Shown: one piece after another, positions 5,584-8,366 of the stretch
How the letters are laid out: the number at the start of each line of letters is the position of its first letter
Position numbering within the stretch: position 1 is the first letter of the stretch
DNA from: Acidobacteriota bacterium
GTDB taxonomy: Bacteria; Acidobacteriota; Terriglobia; UBA7540
Assembly: GCA_003224665.1 (NCBI GenBank)
Contig: QHZM01000116.1
Coordinates: forward strand, 1-8,366
DNA: 8,366 bases
Direction: 5' to 3'
Notes under the pieces: generated by a model
The model's input: only the letters and a program-made list of their open reading frames with translations
Told to the model about the DNA's origin: nothing
Databases searched by the model: none
Made by a program: the position numbers and the translations under genes

Positions 5584-6720
5584 TCACCGCAAGGAGGGCG
5601 TGTAGGTATATTGGGTGCGCATTTTTTCGCGCTGGCGTTCGAGGGCAAGTTCGATCAGCCGGTCAAGGAGCTGAGGGTAAGGGAGCCCGGTGGCTTCCCA
5701 CAATTTCGGATACATGCTGATCGAGGTAAAGCCGGGGATGGTGTTAATTTCATTCACATAAATCTTCCCTGACTTCCGGTCCAAGAGCAAATCCACGCGC
5801 GCCATGCCCGCGCAATCGATGGCCTGGAAGGCGCGAACGGCCAGGTCGCGGACGCGTTCCGTCTGCTGCGCGCGAAGCTTCGCCGGAATTATCAACTCCG
5901 AACCCTCCTTGACGTATTTCGCCTCGTAGTCGTAGAACTCATTGACGGGGACCACCTCCCCCGGCACAGAAGCTTCCGGCCGGTCGTTCCCGAGCACCGA
6001 GCATTCTATTTCCCGGGCCTCGAGTCCCTTTTCGACCAGAATTTTCCTGTCATATTGCGCCGCCAGGTCCATCGCCGCAGGAAACTCTCGCCGATGGTGG
6101 ACCTTGCTGATCCCCACCGACGAGCCCAGGTTCGCCGGTTTCACGAAGAGCGGGTAACGGAGTTGCTTCTCCACGAGCCGCCGAACCCCCTCGAGATCTT
6201 TTTCCCAATCGCTCCGCAAGACCAGCACCCACTTCACGATCGGCAGGCCGGCATCCCGAAAAAGCTTCTTCATGACGTCCTTGTCCATGCCGGCCGCGGA
6301 AGCGAGCACACCCGCGCCGACGTACGGGATGCCGGCCAGCTCGAGCAGACCCTGTACGGTGCCATCCTCGCCGAACGTCCCGTGGAGGACGGGAAAGATG
6401 ACGTCCAGTCGCGCCTCGTCCGGGGGGACCCGCGGCCCGGAGGGCCGGGCCGCCAGGGAAGGAGAATCGAGGGGAATAAGCTGCGGCATGGTCGGGTCAA
6501 CAGAGGCCGTCACCGGCTTTCCATCTTCGAGTACCGCGGGAAGGAGCCTGTCCGCGGCCGAGCCCGCCACCCAACGGCCTTCGCGAGTGATGCCGATGGG
6601 GACGACTTCGTACTTCGACGGGTCGAGCGCGCCCAGGATGGAGGCCGCCGAAGTCAGCGACACTTCGTGCTCTCCCGAGCGCCCTCCGAAGAGAAGACCC
6701 ACGCGGAGTTTCTTGTTCAC
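5584..6720 (-). CDS. ddl: D-alanine--D-alanine ligase
   Basis: This 378-residue ATP-grasp enzyme joins two D-alanines for the peptidoglycan precursor UDP-MurNAc-pentapeptide in the cytoplasm. N-terminal domain: FGGRSGEHEVS (11-21, with Glu17 corresponding to E. coli DdlB Glu15) and HGTFGEDG (113-120). ATP-grasp part: KPANLGSSVG (194-203) with the catalytic-site serine, the loop EFYDYEAKY (261-269), Asp310 in ARVDLLL, and VNEINTIPG (322-330) with Mg-binding Glu324 and Asn326. Tyr in the EAKY loop indicates D-Ala-D-Ala synthesis, as opposed to the D-lactate ligases (VanA), which differ there. The start is GTG 6720, overlapping the arginase stop (GTGA), with a weak GGGA stretch upstream, so translation is probably coupled. 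It is slightly longer than DdlB, nearer to DdlA-type lengths. It appears intact. Confidence 0.96.
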   Translation of the reverse strand: MNKKLRVGLLFGGRSGEHEVSLTSAASILGALDPSKYEVVPIGITREGRWVAGSAADRLLPAVLEDGKPVTASVDPTMPQLIPLDSPSLAARPSGPRVPPDEARLDVIFPVLHGTFGEDGTVQGLLELAGIPYVGAGVLASAAGMDKDVMKKLFRDAGLPIVKWVLVLRSDWEKDLEGVRRLVEKQLRYPLFVKPANLGSSVGISKVHHRREFPAAMDLAAQYDRKILVEKGLEAREIECSVLGNDRPEASVPGEVVPVNEFYDYEAKYVKEGSELIIPAKLRAQQTERVRDLAVRAFQAIDCAGMARVDLLLDRKSGKIYVNEINTIPGFTSISMYPKLWEATGLPYPQLLDRLIELALERQREKMRTQYTYTPSLR

Positions 6721-7622
6721 AAAATTTTCTTTCCCAGCGCCGAGGCAGCCAGACCTACGGCCAGATTCGCGGTCTTGTTCGCGATGTCAATGATGGGATT
6801 GATTTCGACGAGTTCAAGGGCCAGCAACTTCTTGCTGTCCGCAATCTTTTCCATGGCCAGGTGGGCTTCGCGGAAAGTGATTCCCCCGCGCACAGGCGTC
6901 CCCACTCCGGGCGCCTCCGAGGGGTCCACAACGTCCATGTCAAACGAAGTGACGAAGCCGACCGTGCCCCGGGTGGCGACACCCAGGCTCTTCTCCATCA
7001 CCGCGCGCATGCCCAGCTCGTCAATGTCCCGCATCGTGAAGACCGTCACTTTGGATTGCTTGACAAGGCGCCGCTCGCGGGCGTCCAGGTTGCGCACCCC
7101 GATCAGGACGCAGTTTTTGGCGCGGATCTTTGGAGCGTAGCCGAAGATTTTCGCCAGGGGTTCGGGCCCAAAGCCCAGCGTGGCGGCAAACGGCATGCCG
7201 TGGACGTTGCCGCTGGGACTGGTCTCGGGCGTGTTCATGTCGGCGTGGGCGTCAATCCAGATGCACCCGATGGACCTTTTACGGTCGCGATAGAATTTGG
7301 AGACACCTGCCTGCGTTCCAACCGCGATGGAGTGGTCGCCGCCGAGCGATAAAGGGAAGAATCCCTCCTCCAGGGTGCGATAAATCCGGTGCGCCACTTC
7401 CTGGGAGGTTTCGGCGATTTCCTTGAGGTATTTGGCGCGACGGTCGCCGAAGTGCTGAGTCTCAGGAATCTTTACGTTGATGTTTCCCGTGTCCTCGACC
7501 TGATGTCCCAGGCCCTCGAGCGCGGCGTTCAAGCCCGCGGCGCGCACGGCCGATGGCCCCATATCAACACCCCGGCGTTCCTGCCCGAGGTCGAGTGGAA
7601 CGCCCAGGACCCGCAATTTCAA
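6717..7622 (-). CDS. rocF: arginase
   Basis: A 301-residue ureohydrolase that converts L-arginine to L-ornithine and urea in the cytoplasm, using two Mn ions. Metal ligands are all present: His96 in GGDHS (94-98), Asp124, His126 and Asp128 in DAHAD, and Asp228 and Asp230 in SFDMDVVDP. The stretch NTPETSPSGNVHGMP resembles Bacillus-type RocF and separates it from agmatinase and formiminoglutamase. The start is set at TTG 7622 because GGAGG lies 7 bases before it; a longer frame could begin at TTG 7646, but it would include the ribosome binding site and add eight residues (MHFPGGNV) with no family likeness. It overlaps ddl by 4 nt. Ornithine feeds proline or polyamine synthesis and urea provides nitrogen; a direct tie to D-Ala-D-Ala synthesis is not evident, so shared expression may be incidental. 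Confidence 0.95.
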   Translation of the reverse strand: MKLRVLGVPLDLGQERRGVDMGPSAVRAAGLNAALEGLGHQVEDTGNINVKIPETQHFGDRRAKYLKEIAETSQEVAHRIYRTLEEGFFPLSLGGDHSIAVGTQAGVSKFYRDRKRSIGCIWIDAHADMNTPETSPSGNVHGMPFAATLGFGPEPLAKIFGYAPKIRAKNCVLIGVRNLDARERRLVKQSKVTVFTMRDIDELGMRAVMEKSLGVATRGTVGFVTSFDMDVVDPSEAPGVGTPVRGGITFREAHLAMEKIADSKKLLALELVEINPIIDIANKTANLAVGLAASALGKKIL

Positions 7623-7661
7623 GACGTTGCCTCCGGGAAAATGCAAAACACCTGACTAGCC

Positions 7662-7667
7662 ATCATA
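7662..7667 (-). promoter_or_regulatory. possible -10 box of the arginase-ddl operon
   Basis: TATGAT on the minus strand differs from TATAAT at one base and would start transcription about 33 bases before the TTG start of arginase. No recognisable -35 box is found 16-18 bases upstream and there is no extended -10 TG, so the assignment is weak. Confidence 0.3.
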
Positions 7668-7879
7668 CCGTATCGGCCTCCCGCATGGCCGGTCAGCATT
7701 CAGCTGGCCTGTGCGGGCGACCTGGGTCAGCTCATGCGCGACGGCGCAGCTCGCTAAGAGCTGCAAAGGTCAACGTCTTTCGTGCTCGCATTTTTGTTAT
7801 CCGCCTGATGTTGCCAAAGGCGGTAGCCACAGTTGGCGTTGTTCCAACCGTGGGCGTTCTTGTGTTTTCAAATATCCCC

Positions 7880-7907
7880 CGGTTGATTCGAAAGTCGGAA
7901 TCAACCG
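7880..7907. repeat. perfect 10-bp hairpin in the asnS-arginase spacer
   Basis: CGGTTGATTC (7880-7889) and GAATCAACCG (7898-7907) pair perfectly around an 8-base loop. It is the strongest dyad of the spacer. Without a U-run it is not a standard terminator. Confidence 0.8.
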
Positions 7908-8030
7908 TGGCTTCCCCACTCGCCGCGACCGGCGGCGCCGGCCCCGACCTTCCGGACGAAAATCGAAAGCGTCGTCTCCACTGGGCCGCTTAAGACATTT
8001 TTTTCGGATAAGTGGCACCCCAGGAAATTC

Positions 8031-8366
8031 CTAGGGCTTCAGCCGGTAGAGCATACGAGGAAAAGGAATGGTCTCGCGCACGTGTTCGAGGCCGCAGACC
8101 CAGGCGACCACGCGCTCGATGCCCATGCCGAACCCTGAGTGGGGGACGCTCCCATAACGCCGCAGGTCCAGGTACCACTCAAGCGGTTCTCGCGGGAGTT
8201 TTGCCTCTTCAATGCGGCGAACGAGCAGGTCGTAATCGGCGAGGCGCTCGCCGCCGCCAACGATCTCTCCGTAACCCTCAGGCGCCAGCACGTCCACGCA
8301 GAGCGCCAGTTCGGGGCGCGCCGTGTCGGGTGCCATGTAAAACGCTTTTACCTGGCTCGGGTAACG
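8031..8366 (-). CDS. asnS: asparaginyl-tRNA synthetase, C-terminal part (5' end outside window)
   Basis: The frame enters at the right edge and ends at TAG 8031, giving the last 111 residues. It reads RYPSQVKAFYM, then CVDVLAPEGYGEIVGGGERL, then DLRRYGSVPHSGFGMGIERV, ending in VRETIPFPRMLYRLKP. These are the class II synthetase core with motif 3 (GFGMGIER) and the AsnRS-type C-terminus; GEIVGGGER and IPFPR favour asparaginyl over aspartyl or lysyl synthetase. The enzyme charges tRNA-Asn with asparagine in the cytoplasm, so this organism has at least the direct route to Asn-tRNA. It is followed by the hairpin-rich spacer, then arginase, on the same strand. Confidence 0.93.
   Translation of the reverse strand, partial: RYPSQVKAFYMAPDTARPELALCVDVLAPEGYGEIVGGGERLADYDLLVRRIEEAKLPREPLEWYLDLRRYGSVPHSGFGMGIERVVAWVCGLEHVRETIPFPRMLYRLKP

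Larger units (their letters stand above)
7647..8030. other. 384-base spacer with a run of hairpins, no gene seen
   Basis: No reading frame here has a family-like protein. Five dyads follow one another: GCAGCTC/GAGCTGC (7746-7764, loop 5), CCGCCT/AGGCGG (7801-7823, loop 11), CCACAGTTGG/CCAACCGTGG (7827-7853, 9 of 10 paired, loop 7), CGGTTGATTC/GAATCAACCG (7880-7907, loop 8) and CGCCGC/GCGGCG (7921-7937, loop 5). The 3' arms of the third and fourth share CAACCGTGG. None is followed by a U-tract in a terminator-like position on either strand. The spacer follows asnS and precedes arginase on the minus strand, so it could be an asnS 3' end, an arginase leader or a separate structured RNA. Confidence 0.5.

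Noticed and set aside
5437..5772. Continuation of the plus-strand frame that starts at 5326
   Set aside because: Only the first 36-37 codons look like IS3 OrfA. Beyond that the frame has no family likeness and runs into the ddl gene antisense.
5584..6720. VanA-type D-alanine--D-lactate ligase
   Set aside because: The active-site loop reads YDYEAKY with the tyrosine typical of D-Ala-D-Ala ligases, and no vanH or vanX neighbours are present.
6055..7140. A 361-codon open frame on the plus strand
   Set aside because: It is antisense to ddl and arginase, both complete with catalytic residues; it has no recognisable domain and is a shadow frame.
6717..7622. Agmatinase or formiminoglutamase instead of arginase
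   Set aside because: NTPETSPSGNVHGMP and the overall length and spacing of metal ligands match arginase of the Bacillus RocF type.
7998..8004. Run of seven T as a terminator
   Set aside because: No hairpin lies directly before it on the plus strand, and on the minus strand it is a run of A, so it does not fit an intrinsic terminator for asnS.
7711..8034. A 107-codon plus-strand frame in the asnS-arginase spacer
   Set aside because: It is arginine-, serine- and proline-rich without a domain, covers the hairpins, has no ribosome binding site that I can see and overlaps the asnS stop.
8018..8036. Small hairpin over the asnS stop codon
   Set aside because: On the minus-strand transcript it forms seven pairs with one G-U and a 5-base loop, but no U-tract follows and it includes the stop codon; too weak to call a terminator.
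1..8366. CRISPR array, tRNA, rRNA, phage or defence system
   Set aside because: No regularly spaced repeats, tRNA cloverleaf or rRNA-like stretch was recognised, and no defence or phage protein motifs were seen in the genes.

Overview
The window is bacterial, GC-rich (roughly 60%) and gene-dense, with short or overlapping gene junctions. Several proteins look like those of Acidobacteriota (Terriglobia/Solibacteres-type soil bacteria): the CocE/NonD hydrolase tail, the small membrane-anchored protein and the asparaginyl-tRNA synthetase tail. This placement rests on recalled family resemblance, not on a search.

Layout. (1) 1-885, plus strand: C-terminal part of a CocE/NonD-type alpha/beta hydrolase, cut by the left edge. 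(2) 887-5010, minus strand: an export operon read right to left as TetR-type repressor, HlyD-type periplasmic adaptor, ABC ATPase, ABC-2 permease, then a small membrane-anchored protein of unknown function. A TTGACA-N17-TAATTT promoter and a 20-bp TTAACTAA-N4-TTAGTTAA operator lie directly before the TetR gene, which suggests autoregulation of the whole operon. (3) 5041-5583: a gene-poor stretch that looks like a scar, with the first 18 codons of a second TetR-type regulator, the left end and OrfA start of an IS3-like element, and perhaps the last 20 codons of a membrane transporter. (4) 5584-7622, minus strand: D-alanine--D-alanine ligase and arginase, overlapping by 4 nt (GTGA). (5) 7647-8030: no gene seen, but a run of five hairpins. 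(6) 8031-8366, minus strand: C-terminal end of asparaginyl-tRNA synthetase, cut by the right edge.

The export operon probably encodes a tripartite-style ABC efflux system like YbhGFSR/YhiI-type pumps: the ATPase and permease drive transport, HlyD bridges the periplasm and TetR senses a ligand. Two of its genes look damaged. The ATPase lacks its N-terminal 35-45 residues, and the break coincides with a perfect 26-bp fold-back copy of downstream coding sequence (3198-3223 against 3251-3276). The permease seems to lack a segment around residue 153 that normally carries the second membrane helix. Either the operon is decaying through template-switch and short-repeat deletions, or the assembly is wrong at these points. 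No clearly new biological system is visible. The most informative items are the fold-back junction, the composite IS scar, the promoter/operator and the hairpin-rich spacer.
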